Below are positions 49,680 through 60,235 of a stretch of 64,000 bases of DNA, one piece after another. The stretch's first letter is position 1. Every line of letters begins with the position of its first letter. A program made the translations under genes and the position numbers. Origin of the DNA: Bryopsis sp. KO-2023 (Eukaryota > Chlorophyta > Ulvophyceae > Bryopsidales > Bryopsidaceae); the NCBI GenBank assembly GCA_030272585.1, contig BSYQ01000010.1:3844001-3908000 (forward strand), written 5' to 3'. The notes under the pieces were generated by a model, which was not told the origin of the DNA, did not search any database, and saw nothing but the letters and a program-made list of their open reading frames with translations.

Positions 49680-51505
49680 CTACTGTCTGCCCAACTGCCA
49701 TCGGCCAGGCTTGAATAATCTGGGCTTCTTCGTCATTTCTGTCCTGCAGAGAGGGCATTTTCTGGTGGAAAACCAGAGTTTTTTGGCGCAAACGCCACAG
49801 AGAACCGAATGTCCGCAAGGGTAGAGCGCGTGTCGGCATCTATCCATATGCTGGGCAGACAGGAGGTCTTCCGCCGTGAAATCCTCCATGCACACAACAC
49901 AGGCTTTGTTGTGCAAGCCGTGGCGAGACTCCAAGATGTCATCCACCATCACCTGGTTGAAAAATTGACAAAAAAAGTAGACTATAGATATAATTTCCTA
50001 TCTTTTTTCTGAAGAAAAAAAAATGCGGGGAAAAAAAATGCTGGAAAGTGCGGAGATATGGTCCTACCTGCAGGTCTTCTGGGACTTCAACATTATTCTT
50101 TACTTCTCTGCACAATTCGACAAAAACAAAAAAAGCCAATCAGAAACAAGACGGCAAAATAAAAATAAAATTTGAACGCACACAGCACAAATGTAGGACG
50201 GAAACGTAATTTTGCCTGTTTTTTCAACATCCTTTATTAAAGGAAAAAAAAAAAACCCAAAAAAAATTTGCTCATCATCAGTTTTTTTCCTTAAAAAAAC
50301 AAAAGCAAACCAAGAAAACTCTGCAAAAGAGCTAGGAGGTTCAACCGACCCTCCACAAAAAAAAAAAAAAAATCTTTCCGACTTAGGAGTACATATATGT
50401 TGCTATTTCCATCGAACATATCGAAAAGACAGCGAGCGGCCCCACCTGACCACCCCGGCCAAGTTTTGACGATTGTCCATCGATTGATTCGATTGATGCA
50501 ATTGAAGCAAACTTTCGTTCTCTTCCCGCTCCCGGACCGCATACTCCAGCCTTTGCTGAATGCTGGACAACTCGTCCAGCCATTTGGCCTTCAGGCTCTC
50601 CATTTCCTGCATCACTTGGGCACACAGAACCTCCTGTCTTTGCAGATTTTCTTTTTCCTTGTCGAGCTTACGCATGCAATCCATGCTCCGGACGTCCCTC
50701 TCTACCGACGGTCGTGAAGGCATGCGATCATGGAAGTCGCTCCTGTCATTTTCACAACAGATAAAAAAAAATCAAACTCAGAACCTCCATTTTGCCATCA
50801 ACACAAAAAAGTTGGCAATTCCAAAAAGCAGAGCGCTCCAGTCTCAACTCCCCCCACAGGGGCAAAATAAGCAAAAAAAGACAATCGAAATACTAATAAT
50901 GATGATAACAGGCTACAGTTCAGAAAAACTGACCTCAACTGCCTGGTTGGCGATCTGATTTCGCCTGAGTTCTGTGCGTCCGTTGATGCAACGTAACGGC
51001 CAAGCCATTCTTCCACCCTGTGATTCATGTAGCCTGTCTGCTGGCCATTAGTCGAACCGTTGTCAGGATCTCGGAGCCGCTGGCCTTGCAAATGGGATCC
51101 CTGCCATTGAATCACAACCACAAAACTCAAAACCAAAGTCACTCCCACTGATCAAGCCCCCATGCCCGGAAGAATTGCAAGGGTTAGAAATCACAACAGC
51201 CCCAGAAAACCGAAGTCCCCAAAATCGATCAAGAGAGAGGAAGCAGATCGATCCCCACTGTGGCAACTGCGTGAAATTCTTTCTACGCCCCCCATTACGT
51301 AATCGATGGAAGAGGCAGTCGCTCGTCAAGCGATCTCGAGATCCTTCATTACCCTGCCATTCTGCGCATCCATGCTGCGCCGAACTTCTTCCAAAACCGA
51401 GTGGCCGCACAGGCGCGCCCCCACCCAATTACGCACGCGGCTCCGCATACCCTTCCGCTTGTGCAACGACGACGGAGAAGATGCAGCGTGCGAGTCGAAC
51501 ATCAT
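49680..51505 (-). CDS. Coiled-coil RING-finger protein
   Basis: Predicted E3 ubiquitin ligase. Five minus-strand exons join in phase: 51505-51353, 51100-50934, 50742-50446, 50107-50068 and 49952-49680, giving 309 aa. Residues up to about 105 are basic and not recognised. A heptad-rich helix covers roughly 115-205 (RKLDKEKENLQRQEV, QEMESLKAKWLDELSSIQQR), consistent with dimerisation. The C-terminal RING (237-288) reads CVVCMEDF ... CRHALYPCGHSVLC ... CAKKLW ... KCPLCRTEM and has the full set of zinc ligands of a C3HC4 finger. A 40-nt exon 4 links the two halves. The start is one of two adjacent ATG codons at 51505/51502; the frame is open further upstream. No partner is evident. The 5' end lies 264 bp from the Ngaro-type retrotransposon. 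Confidence 0.82.
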
Positions 51506-51769
51506 CCTGGCCAACCCCTCCCTTCGAATGGAGAACGCTGACCCAAAACCCGCTCCAAAATGAAAAAAAAATCTAGCGTCGCTCCTCCACGCAGCCTTCT
51601 TGTTTGCTGGGAACACGAGGGCGGTGAATTACGTGTGAATATGATTCCGATGAAAACTACAATCACGCCTGTCCACTAGAGAACGATGGGTGTTTCACGG
51701 CTGCACAGGCGACACAAAAAACCGGATCGAAGCATGACTCAACGAAAATCGGGCCAGCCCCCCACAGCG

Positions 51770-51929
51770 AATGAAAGCTTTACTTGAGAATTAAGTAAAG
51801 CCTGTTACAGGGGTTCATGTAAAGCGAACAAGAGCCTGAAATAGCTGCGGTTACTCATGACTATTCAGAGTAACGATTTAAGCAGCAAGAAAAACAAGCA
51901 AGGTAATTCTTGTTTTCCTTTTTGTTTTC
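51770..51929 (+). repeat. Ngaro-type repeat A1
   Basis: 160-bp left terminal repeat, starting aatgaaagctttacttgag and ending with a T-rich stretch (ccttttt, then gttttc). It matches A2 (57856-58015) with no difference I can see, and the match stops abruptly at 51929/58015. Confidence 0.9.
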
Positions 51930-53074
51930 GCCTGCTCGCCTTCGGCTTAGGTCGCTGGCGTTGTGGGTGATATTCACTCAAAACAAAACAAGTTCTCTCT
52001 ACCACCGACAGTTCAGTCTGTTCCGTGGTTTTCGTCTACAAGTTCCGCAAGCGTCCAAGACTACTGCTGCACGACCATCAACAAATTGCTGCTGCGCTCC
52101 TGTCAACACCACCTCCTACACGGACCTCGGTGGGCTCCTCTTCATTCCAGTCAACAACCAACCGCTACAACATCGTCCACTACCCCTGGCTAGCGTGTCC
52201 GCCATCCTTGAAGTCCAGTTCCGCCATCTACTCCGTTCCGGCTACCCGTACCTACCTTTGTTCCTAAGTCCGATTCCTTGGCAACCAGCCAGGTTTCAGG
52301 CATTCAGTCCAGCGTTCCTGGCACTAAGTCCGGCATTACCGGCATAAAGTCCAGCGTTCCTGGCACCTATCCGGCATTACCGGAAAACAAAAGTCCAGCG
52401 TTCCTGGCACTAAGTCCGGCATTACCGGCATCAAGTCCAGCGTTCCTGGCACCCATCCGGCATTACCGGAACAAAGTCCAGCGTTCCTGGCACCAAGTCC
52501 GGCATTACCGGCAATACTACTCTTTCTTCGCAAACCCCCAAGGGTTGTAGTCCTCACTTGAGGCAAAGTCCCTGTGCAAACAGGTTCCCCAAGTCCAGTC
52601 AACTTCCTGGAATTTTCTGACACAGATAGTGGTTCCCAGGAACCCTGCCACTCTTACAGAGGCTGGCTTTGCCTCAGTGGCTACAGTCTGGCAATTTGGA
52701 GCCTCTCAGCTCCTTCAGCTGAGTGCACATATCGACTTCACAAATTCATAGTGTTGTCATTCACAAATTCCAGCTTGGATATCGAATTTCCTGGGGTCTT
52801 TGTGAAAGTTTTCCCTGTGCACAATCAGGCCCAGTTGACCTGAGTTTCCAGCCAGTCCAGTTAACCTGGCACAAGTCCAGCAACCTGGCAGTACACAGTT
52901 CGTTGACCTTCGTCGGGACGGCTGTAAGCACGTTGTTTCTGGCGACTCTTTCGGTCCCAACTCAACTTCCATTTCACCTCAGCCAAGTCAATCCAAGGCC
53001 ATCTGTCGCAAGCTGCCAGTCCAGCTGAAATACTCTCCCGTTCACGCCCACTGCTATCTCGGTCTCACGTGTTG
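51930..53074 (+). other. Leader of the retrotransposon with a short-unit tandem array
   Basis: This part precedes the pol frame. It contains a minisatellite at about 52305-52515 built from alternating blocks agtccagcgttcctggca and agtccggcattaccggca, repeated with variation. The frame at 51910-52347 is open but looks like a product of the repeat; I cannot confirm a gag-like protein. It may function as a 5' untranslated leader or encode a fast-evolving gag. Confidence 0.6.
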
Positions 53075-56000
53075 ATGTCCACGGGGTTTTGGTCCAGAAT
53101 TTCCCCAACTCGAGCAAATATGCCAGAATCCACGCCAGAGGTTCATGATATCGAGGAAGAAGTATCTGCTCCGGCTACGGCCGAACAACTGTCTCAGCTC
53201 ATCGCCCATGTATCGGACATTGCTGCGGTGCAAAATGATATTCGCCGGGAAAACTCGTCTCTACGAACTGAACTCGCACGTATGAGTGCAAACACCACAC
53301 AGGAGAGCCTTACACCGCTAATCCATTCAACCTTTCTAGGACCAGCAGCCGCTGCGTCGCTAGAAATGGACAAAGCGTTCCAACAGTCCCGGGAGATGCC
53401 TTTGGCAGACGGACAGGAACTAATCCGTGGTAGTGCTGCTCTGGTTCGAGCTATTCTGGTGAAAGGGCATGGCGCCGGGTGGAAAAACCCACAAGTGACA
53501 CAGATAATTGGCCGCATCTCCGACGACGATCGGGTCAAAGCCTCAGAGGACAGTAATTTTCCAAGCCAATGGTTGTCTACGCAAAATCTGCCAGAAGCCC
53601 CACCCATGCAACGAACGTTTTCGGGCAGGAAACAGCCGGCGCAGTCACAGGAGTTATCGCTTCTCCGGAGGTTACTTCCAGCAATCAACAAGCGCAATGC
53701 AGACAGGGAACCCGACAGCCCTCGAAAAAGTAAGTTCCCCTGTTTGACAAATGCTGTTCATTGCGGGGGGACGCTGGTTCCCGGCGTGCCCCAGCTGCAT
53801 GTCGCACCTATAGCGACGGTAGTTCCGGGCATCCAACAAAACGCAGACGTCACTGTACAGAAACTGACGTCCCTGGTCGATTCCCTTCAGTTTCGCCACA
53901 ATGGGTTACTGGTGCGGCGAACTATCCATGGGACGTTTCTCGGTGTCCTAAACAAACGTCCTGCGTTGCGACCGTCAGTCGAATACGCGGATGCTCAAAC
54001 GTGGGCTACTAATTATCAGTTACCTTTGCGTTCCGGGCCATTCAAAACCGGCGACATTAGCCGTTTTTCCGAACAATGGAAAACCTTGTGTTCTCCAGGT
54101 TCGCCTGTACCTAGTTGGGTCAAACATGGTTTTCGTGCGGAACTGCACGGTCTGAACACTCTGATCGCAAAGAAACAACTAAAACAGTATCGCCTTAGCG
54201 ATTCCGAATGGAAATTTCTAAGAACAGAAGTCAAACGAATGTTAGAATGGGGCGCCGTCGAAGACGTTACCCATCTCAAAGACCAACCACACGAGGTTGC
54301 TTTCTTATCGCCGCTCCAGACAGCGCCGAAACCGCCTCCTGACTTATTTCGATTCTGCTTCGACGCACGAGCAGTGAATGACTGTCTTCAAGCTCCCAGC
54401 TTTCGCCTTGAAGGCATCAAAGTCGTAAAGGAAATGCTCCGCGCAGGGGATTTCCTTTGGGGCTTTGATTTTAAGAAGGGCTATTTTCAATTACCCCTTC
54501 ACCCGGACTTGCAGCGCGTCTGCTGTTTCGAACTCGACCGCCGAGTTTATCGATTCAAGTGCGTGCCCTTCGGATTGTCGAACGCACCTTTCGCTTACAC
54601 AAAACTTTTGCGGCCGCTCGTCAGAAAATGGCGGAGCCTCGGAATCCGGGTTGTCCTGTATTTCGATGACGCCCTGTTTTTTAACACGTCTCTCGCAGAC
54701 GTCATTGAAACGCAAAAGATTGTTTTCGCCGATCTGTTTGAGCTAGGTTTGCGGCTAAACATGGATAAGTCTAACCTGGTTCCCACGAAAAGGGTTAAGT
54801 TCCTTGGCTTTATCGTGGAGTCGGAACCAATGGCGCGAGTTTCTGTTAGCCAGGAAAAGCTCGAGAAAATTGAAAACGCAGTCGGAAACTTGCTGCGGAT
54901 GCCACATTTTTCCGGACAGCAGGCGGAGCGTGTGGTCGGCTACGTAGTCGCCACCCTCCCTGCGATTCCTTTGGCTCGATTTTTTTCCAGGTCGATGTTT
55001 CAGCTCTTGAGTAAATTGCCAATCTCGTCGAAGGGGGTCCGTAATAACACCTTCTTGTTACACCCCTCACCGGAGGTGCGTGACGACTTAAGGTTGCTCC
55101 AGGCAAATCTCGATAAGCTGAACGGCATGTCTGTTGAGCCTTCGGCTCCCCGTGTAGTTCTCTACACCGACGCGTCCGGACTTGGATGGGGAGCTAGACT
55201 TTTTACAGCATCCCATAATGTGACGCCACTGCGCGGCCAGGGACGTTGGCCGACTCTTACGGCGACCGATTCCGTTTGGACGGAGCTGAAAGGTGTGTTC
55301 GCGGCGCTTGTGGCTTTTTGGCCTCATGTTGTCGGGAAACGCATTTTAGTTCGCACCGATTCTACAGGTGTTCGTGGGTTTTGGAAAAACGCTGGTTCTC
55401 CTTCTCTTAACGACGGAATCAACCTGCTTGTGCTCGCCTTAGCTACCCTCGAGTTGCTTGGAGATTTTTCCTTGACTATTGGGTTCGTTGGGTCTGCGGC
55501 GATTATCGATTCCGGTGCTGATGAAGAGTCACGGGTTTTTCACCCAGAGGACTACAAGTTGAACCCGCTGTGGTTCAACTACGTGTGGTTATTATGGGGA
55601 CCGTTCACGATCGATTTATTTGCGTCGAACCTTAATCGGCAACGGAATCCAGAAACGGAAGAACCTCTGCCTTTTTGTTCAGAGAGTCATGACGTCGGCG
55701 CTTTTGCCGTCGATGCCTTGTCTTTCGCGTGGACCCAGGGAAAGTTTTACGGCAACCCCCCCTTCTCGATGTTGGGCGACGTCGTCCGCCACTTACTGTC
55801 GCATGGCGGAAGTGGTGTTTTGGTCATTCCTTGGTGGCCCGCAGCTCCCTGGTTTGCCACTCTAAAGCCGTATATCCGTGATACTTTCAGCTTGCCACAG
55901 CAAGCAGATACCTTTTTACCAGGCACGATGCGAAATGATGTGGGGACGGGGACACCCCGAACGAGTTCAGGTCACGCTATGCACTGCGCGGTGGTATCAG

Positions 56001-57073
56001 TCGTTTTCCCCAGCCCGATTCATTGTTCGACGAAGACGTTACGTCCAGCTCCGACGGTGCCAGGGAGCCCCAAACGGTCTCTTACCGCCATTTTCCAAAA
56101 TCCTGTTCTACGAGAACAGGCGTTGGATTGGCGCGCGTTAGCCAAAGCGCATCTGGAAGCAAGTACGCAGCAGACATACGCTTCCAGGGTCAGACAATAT
56201 TCGCAGGTCTGCAACTTGGCGCAGTTGGCGCCATTTCCTGCTTCGGAGCATTCTGTTGCAACTTGGATTTCGGTTCAAGTCGTGATGGGGTTGGCGTTCA
56301 ATACGATCGCGACAGGAATGGCCGCCCTTGCCAAAACAGTGTGGCTTCAGCAAGGGGAGGATCTTTGGACGTGGACTGGCGTTCAGCAGTGTTTGGAAGC
56401 AGCAAAGAAAAAACTCGGGACAGGCACGCAGCAAGCGAAGCAGCCCTTTTCCTTGGACCAGCTCTGCAAGCTGGTCAAGGCGGCTGATGCGGTCTCATCG
56501 ACGATTGGCGCTCGTGACGCCTTTGCTTTTTGCTTAGCTTTTTTCGGCCTGTTGCGAGTTTCTGAGCTCGTTTGTGTTCGCGCAGAACACTTAAAATTGG
56601 CAAGTCCAGACGGACTTGAATTATTTCTACCGCAGTCAAAAACAGATACCCATCGGCAGGGGACATGGGTACGTTTGCCTCGACTGCCAGACAGTTTAGC
56701 GGCAGTTTGTCCTGATCGGCGGGGGCGAGCGTATCTGCTGCAGTTACGCAGTGTTTTTGTGTTTCCGCTGGCGAGAAATGCGGCGAGACACCTCTCGCCT
56801 CGCGGTTTTGCTGACCGTGTTTCTGGGTACATCGCATCGGCTATGCCGGAAGTACCCCGCCACCTCTACGGCACTCATAGCCTACGCAAAGGGGGCGCCA
56901 CTCTTATGAGTCAAGCAGGCGCCCCTGTGAGACAAATCAAAACACAGGGGAGATGGCGGTCGGATGCCGTCTTCCGATATGTTCTCGACACCGAGGCCGA
57001 CGCCTGGCGAGAACTTCGAACACTCGCCCAACGTTTCGTGTTCGACGACTTAACGCGGGATAGGGCGACCTAG
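53075..57073 (+). CDS. Ngaro/DIRS-like polyprotein: RT, RNase H, tyrosine recombinase
   Basis: Replication and integration protein of the retrotransposon: it copies element RNA and inserts a circular DNA product by recombination. From the ATG at 53075 it is 1332 aa with no stop or intron (an alternative ATG is at 53120). The reverse transcriptase spans about 390-650 (LWGFDFKKGYFQLPL, FGLSNAPFAYTKLL, catalytic VVLYFDDALF with YFDD at 529-532, KVKFLGF-like motif VKFLGFIVE). RNase H follows (LYTDASGLGWGA, Asp699; ELKGVFAAL; LVRTDSTGV). A DIRS-typical linker contains YGNPPFSMLGDVV and LVIPWWPAAPWF. The tyrosine recombinase occupies the last 300 residues with Arg1161 (GLLRVSELV), SKTD, His1268-x-x-Arg1271 (GTHSLRKGG), GRWRSDAVFRY and nucleophile Tyr1302. 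All catalytic residues are present. Codon use is smoother and less T-biased than in the surrounding non-coding DNA. Confidence 0.93.
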   Translation: MSTGFWSRISPTRANMPESTPEVHDIEEEVSAPATAEQLSQLIAHVSDIAAVQNDIRRENSSLRTELARMSANTTQESLTPLIHSTFLGPAAAASLEMDKAFQQSREMPLADGQELIRGSAALVRAILVKGHGAGWKNPQVTQIIGRISDDDRVKASEDSNFPSQWLSTQNLPEAPPMQRTFSGRKQPAQSQELSLLRRLLPAINKRNADREPDSPRKSKFPCLTNAVHCGGTLVPGVPQLHVAPIATVVPGIQQNADVTVQKLTSLVDSLQFRHNGLLVRRTIHGTFLGVLNKRPALRPSVEYADAQTWATNYQLPLRSGPFKTGDISRFSEQWKTLCSPGSPVPSWVKHGFRAELHGLNTLIAKKQLKQYRLSDSEWKFLRTEVKRMLEWGAVEDVTHLKDQPHEVAFLSPLQTAPKPPPDLFRFCFDARAVNDCLQAPSFRLEGIKVVKEMLRAGDFLWGFDFKKGYFQLPLHPDLQRVCCFELDRRVYRFKCVPFGLSNAPFAYTKLLRPLVRKWRSLGIRVVLYFDDALFFNTSLADVIETQKIVFADLFELGLRLNMDKSNLVPTKRVKFLGFIVESEPMARVSVSQEKLEKIENAVGNLLRMPHFSGQQAERVVGYVVATLPAIPLARFFSRSMFQLLSKLPISSKGVRNNTFLLHPSPEVRDDLRLLQANLDKLNGMSVEPSAPRVVLYTDASGLGWGARLFTASHNVTPLRGQGRWPTLTATDSVWTELKGVFAALVAFWPHVVGKRILVRTDSTGVRGFWKNAGSPSLNDGINLLVLALATLELLGDFSLTIGFVGSAAIIDSGADEESRVFHPEDYKLNPLWFNYVWLLWGPFTIDLFASNLNRQRNPETEEPLPFCSESHDVGAFAVDALSFAWTQGKFYGNPPFSMLGDVVRHLLSHGGSGVLVIPWWPAAPWFATLKPYIRDTFSLPQQADTFLPGTMRNDVGTGTPRTSSGHAMHCAVVSVVFPSPIHCSTKTLRPAPTVPGSPKRSLTAIFQNPVLREQALDWRALAKAHLEASTQQTYASRVRQYSQVCNLAQLAPFPASEHSVATWISVQVVMGLAFNTIATGMAALAKTVWLQQGEDLWTWTGVQQCLEAAKKKLGTGTQQAKQPFSLDQLCKLVKAADAVSSTIGARDAFAFCLAFFGLLRVSELVCVRAEHLKLASPDGLELFLPQSKTDTHRQGTWVRLPRLPDSLAAVCPDRRGRAYLLQLRSVFVFPLARNAARHLSPRGFADRVSGYIASAMPEVPRHLYGTHSLRKGGATLMSQAGAPVRQIKTQGRWRSDAVFRYVLDTEADAWRELRTLAQRFVFDDLTRDRAT

Positions 57074-57513
57074 GCGTCGTTTTTTCGGGATAAAAATTTA
57101 TCTCCATGCTTCCTGTGTTGTGAAGTTGTTTTTTCTGAATGTGCCATTTTCCTTGCAGGGCACAAATCCGGATCCAAATCCAGAAAGTAGAGAAATGGTG
57201 CATGCAAATGGGACAGGCTGCTGTCTGTGACGGAATTTTCGATTCGATGTTGAGGATGGAAATTGGGGGTGTTCTGGATTCCGATTGATTTCTTTTCCTG
57301 GATTGTAACCATGGTGTTTGGTTTCAAACAAAAAATTGCATGTCTGCAATCGACTGTGTTTTTTCTGGCTGGATGTCTTTCTTTAGCCATCCTGTTTCCT
57401 TCTCCCTTTTCATCTCCACTACTCAATTGTCCTTCTCGAAGTCCATTCTTATCCTTCTTCTTTTAAAACCACAAAAACTCCTAAGGTCTGGGCACCAAAT
57501 CTCTTCTGTCATG
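57074..57513 (+). other. 3' non-coding part of the retrotransposon before B1
   Basis: Between the pol stop and repeat B1 lie about 440 bp without a convincing frame. It presumably includes the 3' untranslated sequence of the element. Confidence 0.6.
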
Positions 57514-57855
57514 GAGAGAACTGGAGTGAAGTTTACTAAGTTAAGGAAAGAGTGTCTTATTCGAGTGAGTGGCCAGTAACTTGAGTGGAGTGTAGGAGTG
57601 GAGATCAGGAGAAGGAGGCAAGGAGGGAGGCAGCAGCCAGTGCCAGCAAAATGGAGAAGAAAGGAACTGCAAAGCTGCAGTGGAGAAGTTGAGTCAGAAG
57701 AAGGTATCCTTATGAGACCATCCTTAAAGAAGTGAAGGTACATTGGATTGGTCTGACAAACTGGAATAGCTGATTGTTAAAAGCAAGCATGGAATCCATC
57801 TGTGGATGAATGGAAGTATATTGATTGGATCTGACAGGTTGGAATAACCAACTGT
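57514..57855 (+). repeat. Ngaro-type repeat B1
   Basis: 342-bp repeat starting gagagaactggagtgaag and ending ataaccaactgt, directly abutting A2. It recurs as B2 at 58034-58375 at a constant offset of 520 bp, with no difference that I can see. Confidence 0.9.
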
Positions 57856-58015
57856 AATGAAAGCTTTACTTGAGAATTAAGTAAAGCCTGTTACAGGGGT
57901 TCATGTAAAGCGAACAAGAGCCTGAAATAGCTGCGGTTACTCATGACTATTCAGAGTAACGATTTAAGCAGCAAGAAAAACAAGCAAGGTAATTCTTGTT
58001 TTCCTTTTTGTTTTC
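57856..58015 (+). repeat. Ngaro-type repeat A2
   Basis: Internal copy of A1, immediately after B1. It is separated from B2 by 18 bp (58016-58033, ccgaccctatccctccct). The junction is the site where the circular replication intermediate would be rebuilt. Confidence 0.9.
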
Positions 58016-58033
58016 CCGACCCTATCCCTCCCT

Positions 58034-58375
58034 GAGAGAACTGGAGTGAAGTTTACTAAGTTAAGGAAAGAGTGTCTTATTCGAGTGAGTGGCCAGTAAC
58101 TTGAGTGGAGTGTAGGAGTGGAGATCAGGAGAAGGAGGCAAGGAGGGAGGCAGCAGCCAGTGCCAGCAAAATGGAGAAGAAAGGAACTGCAAAGCTGCAG
58201 TGGAGAAGTTGAGTCAGAAGAAGGTATCCTTATGAGACCATCCTTAAAGAAGTGAAGGTACATTGGATTGGTCTGACAAACTGGAATAGCTGATTGTTAA
58301 AAGCAAGCATGGAATCCATCTGTGGATGAATGGAAGTATATTGATTGGATCTGACAGGTTGGAATAACCAACTGT
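58034..58375 (+). repeat. Ngaro-type repeat B2 (right end)
   Basis: Right terminal copy of B1. The element ends at about 58375-58378 (ctgtaat); the host sequence cgtcgttggc follows. Confidence 0.88.
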
Positions 58376-58378
58376 AAT

Positions 58379-60235
58379 CGTCGTTGGCATGTGATGGATG
58401 CTCAGTAATCTTTGCGTAAGGCGTAAGATCTGCGGCAGCTTGGGTTTGAGGCTGGCAGCCCAACGAGCTGGAACTCGCGTGAAGTGGGAAAATCGACGTT
58501 ATCCGCTCGCTACCTGTTTTTCCTCTCGGTACTCAACCGCGACAGTAACGGCCACTCCAGCTTTCAACGACGGACAACTGGGGACGGGTGGGTTCTTCAC
58601 CACCTCGACCACTCAACCACTCAACCACAACAAGAAAGACGCCGCTCACAAGCGAGTCTGGCGGGGGCTGCGGCCCACTGTGCAGATTTGCTCGGAACGG
58701 AACAAATCTGACGACAGCCAACGGAGAGCACTGCGTTTGTGGGCGGCGTCTTTAGGGTAGTTCCCTTGATTTCCGACTGGGCTTGATGTAGGGAACCCAT
58801 TTGGTCTCCTCTCACGCCAATGATCTTTTCCCGTGAACCGCGGACCCCGTTTTAAGCCCCATCCCATAGAAGTGCGTCTCGACGGGACCGTCATCCGACG
58901 AACGCGGATGTTCAACAATAGGAGGGATTGCAACGATCTTGCGAGCCGTCCAGCAGCAAGAGAGGGTGGGTGGGTGGCCCGTCGCGAAGCTCAAAACTTC
59001 ACCACGGGAACAGTTCGATTTTGCCGAGCATGCGTTACACGTCCGTTACGTTGGCACTTCGATCAGCAATCAAACAGCACCCACTGTGTCGGAACCCCAC
59101 ACCGGCATTCGTTTCTTGGTTGTGATGACCGATTTTTTGTTTTGAATCGTCCCACAATTCTGATTTCATTCCGCAAGATGGGTGCTTGAAAGTGACCTGC
59201 CAGCAACTGCTTTCAAGAAGAAGATCTCAGCACAATCATAAGCCCAGTTTCCTTCCAACTGATGCACACACCCCTGGCAGCAATATTTTCCCTCAAAAAC
59301 GTATGACAAAAGACCGGGCAAGATTATTCCTGAGGAACACTGTATCAGCTTGTAGTTGACCTTACGGCATCAGATTTTGCAAGGCTTACATGTGGACAAA
59401 GTGGGCAGCCTAACATTGATCAAATCCTGTAACACAACATGTAACTACCACTTCCATCCCATGACACATAACACACACATTGCATGCTGGTTTGGTGTGA
59501 GGCAGGATGAATAAGACAGCCCACAGAAGGAAAAAAAGGGAAAAAAGATTGGTGACCCAGCAATTCTCGTGTCTCCATCGACCAACAGCTCTCTTCTCCA
59601 GGGGCAGGCTTGCTTGACAGGTTCCTCAGGTCTGACAGGAGCAAGCCTGGAATGAAAGGGTGGCAAAGAAACTTTGATTAAAGAACTTGAAGTTTTGCCC
59701 TAGCCTTCCAAACAACCCACCTGGATGGGTGTTTGAATCCACTAAACCAACAACCTCAACATACACAGTCACATAACAGGAGCCAGGATTTGAAGAGATC
59801 TCACGACAGCCATCTGGCGCATTATTCACTTGAAAAAAACGACGAGTCATCTTCAAATTCTCGTACAATAACAGGCTGTCGAGACGAAAATCATCTTGAG
59901 GAGGGGGTCACTGACAGTTGGACCGCATGCAGGATCTCCATCTTGATTTAAAAAGATAACCTACCGTGTTTTTCAGCATCTTGCGCCAATGACACGAGAA
60001 GAATTCGACCACGTGCTCCCCACATGATAAGGAAATTCGTTCACAGCGCCCCCAACTCTCTTTTGATCGGACACGACAGGCTGCATATCAGTGGTTTTTC
60101 GTGCCATGTGCACCCCATAATAGCCTCATCAGATTCCATCCAGGAGCTCAAATTCCAGCATGGCGTGGTGGTGGATGTTCAGGTTCACCATAGGGTTACG
60201 ATATGTCGGGAAGACGACGGTGGGGAAAGCTGACA
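58379..60235. other. Unresolved region with coding-like islands on both strands
   Basis: Right next to the retrotransposon a plus-strand frame (58398-58760, 120 codons) starts with a basic, Ser/Arg-rich sequence like a mitochondrial presequence (MLSNLCVRRKICGSLGLRLA). A possible next exon from 58855 reads HPIEVRLDGTVIRRTRMFNN. On the minus strand, 59868-59700 encodes REISSNPGSCYVTVYVEVVG and LGQNFKFFNQ, faintly like the end of an OB-fold protein such as the small RPA subunit. I could not build either gene in full, so these are leads only. Confidence 0.3.

Larger units (their letters stand above)
51770..58375 (+). mobile_element. Ngaro/DIRS-type tyrosine-recombinase retrotransposon
   Basis: A 6.6-kb element with the split-direct-repeat layout of Ngaro-like DIRS elements: A1 (51770-51929), internal part, then B1 (57514-57855), A2 (57856-58015) and B2 (58034-58375). 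A1 and A2 are identical over 160 bp as far as I can read, and B1 and B2 over about 342 bp. The single long pol frame joins reverse transcriptase, RNase H and a tyrosine recombinase. No flanking target duplication is visible, as expected for integration of a circular intermediate by a recombinase. Intact coding and near-identical repeats indicate recent insertion. Confidence 0.9.
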
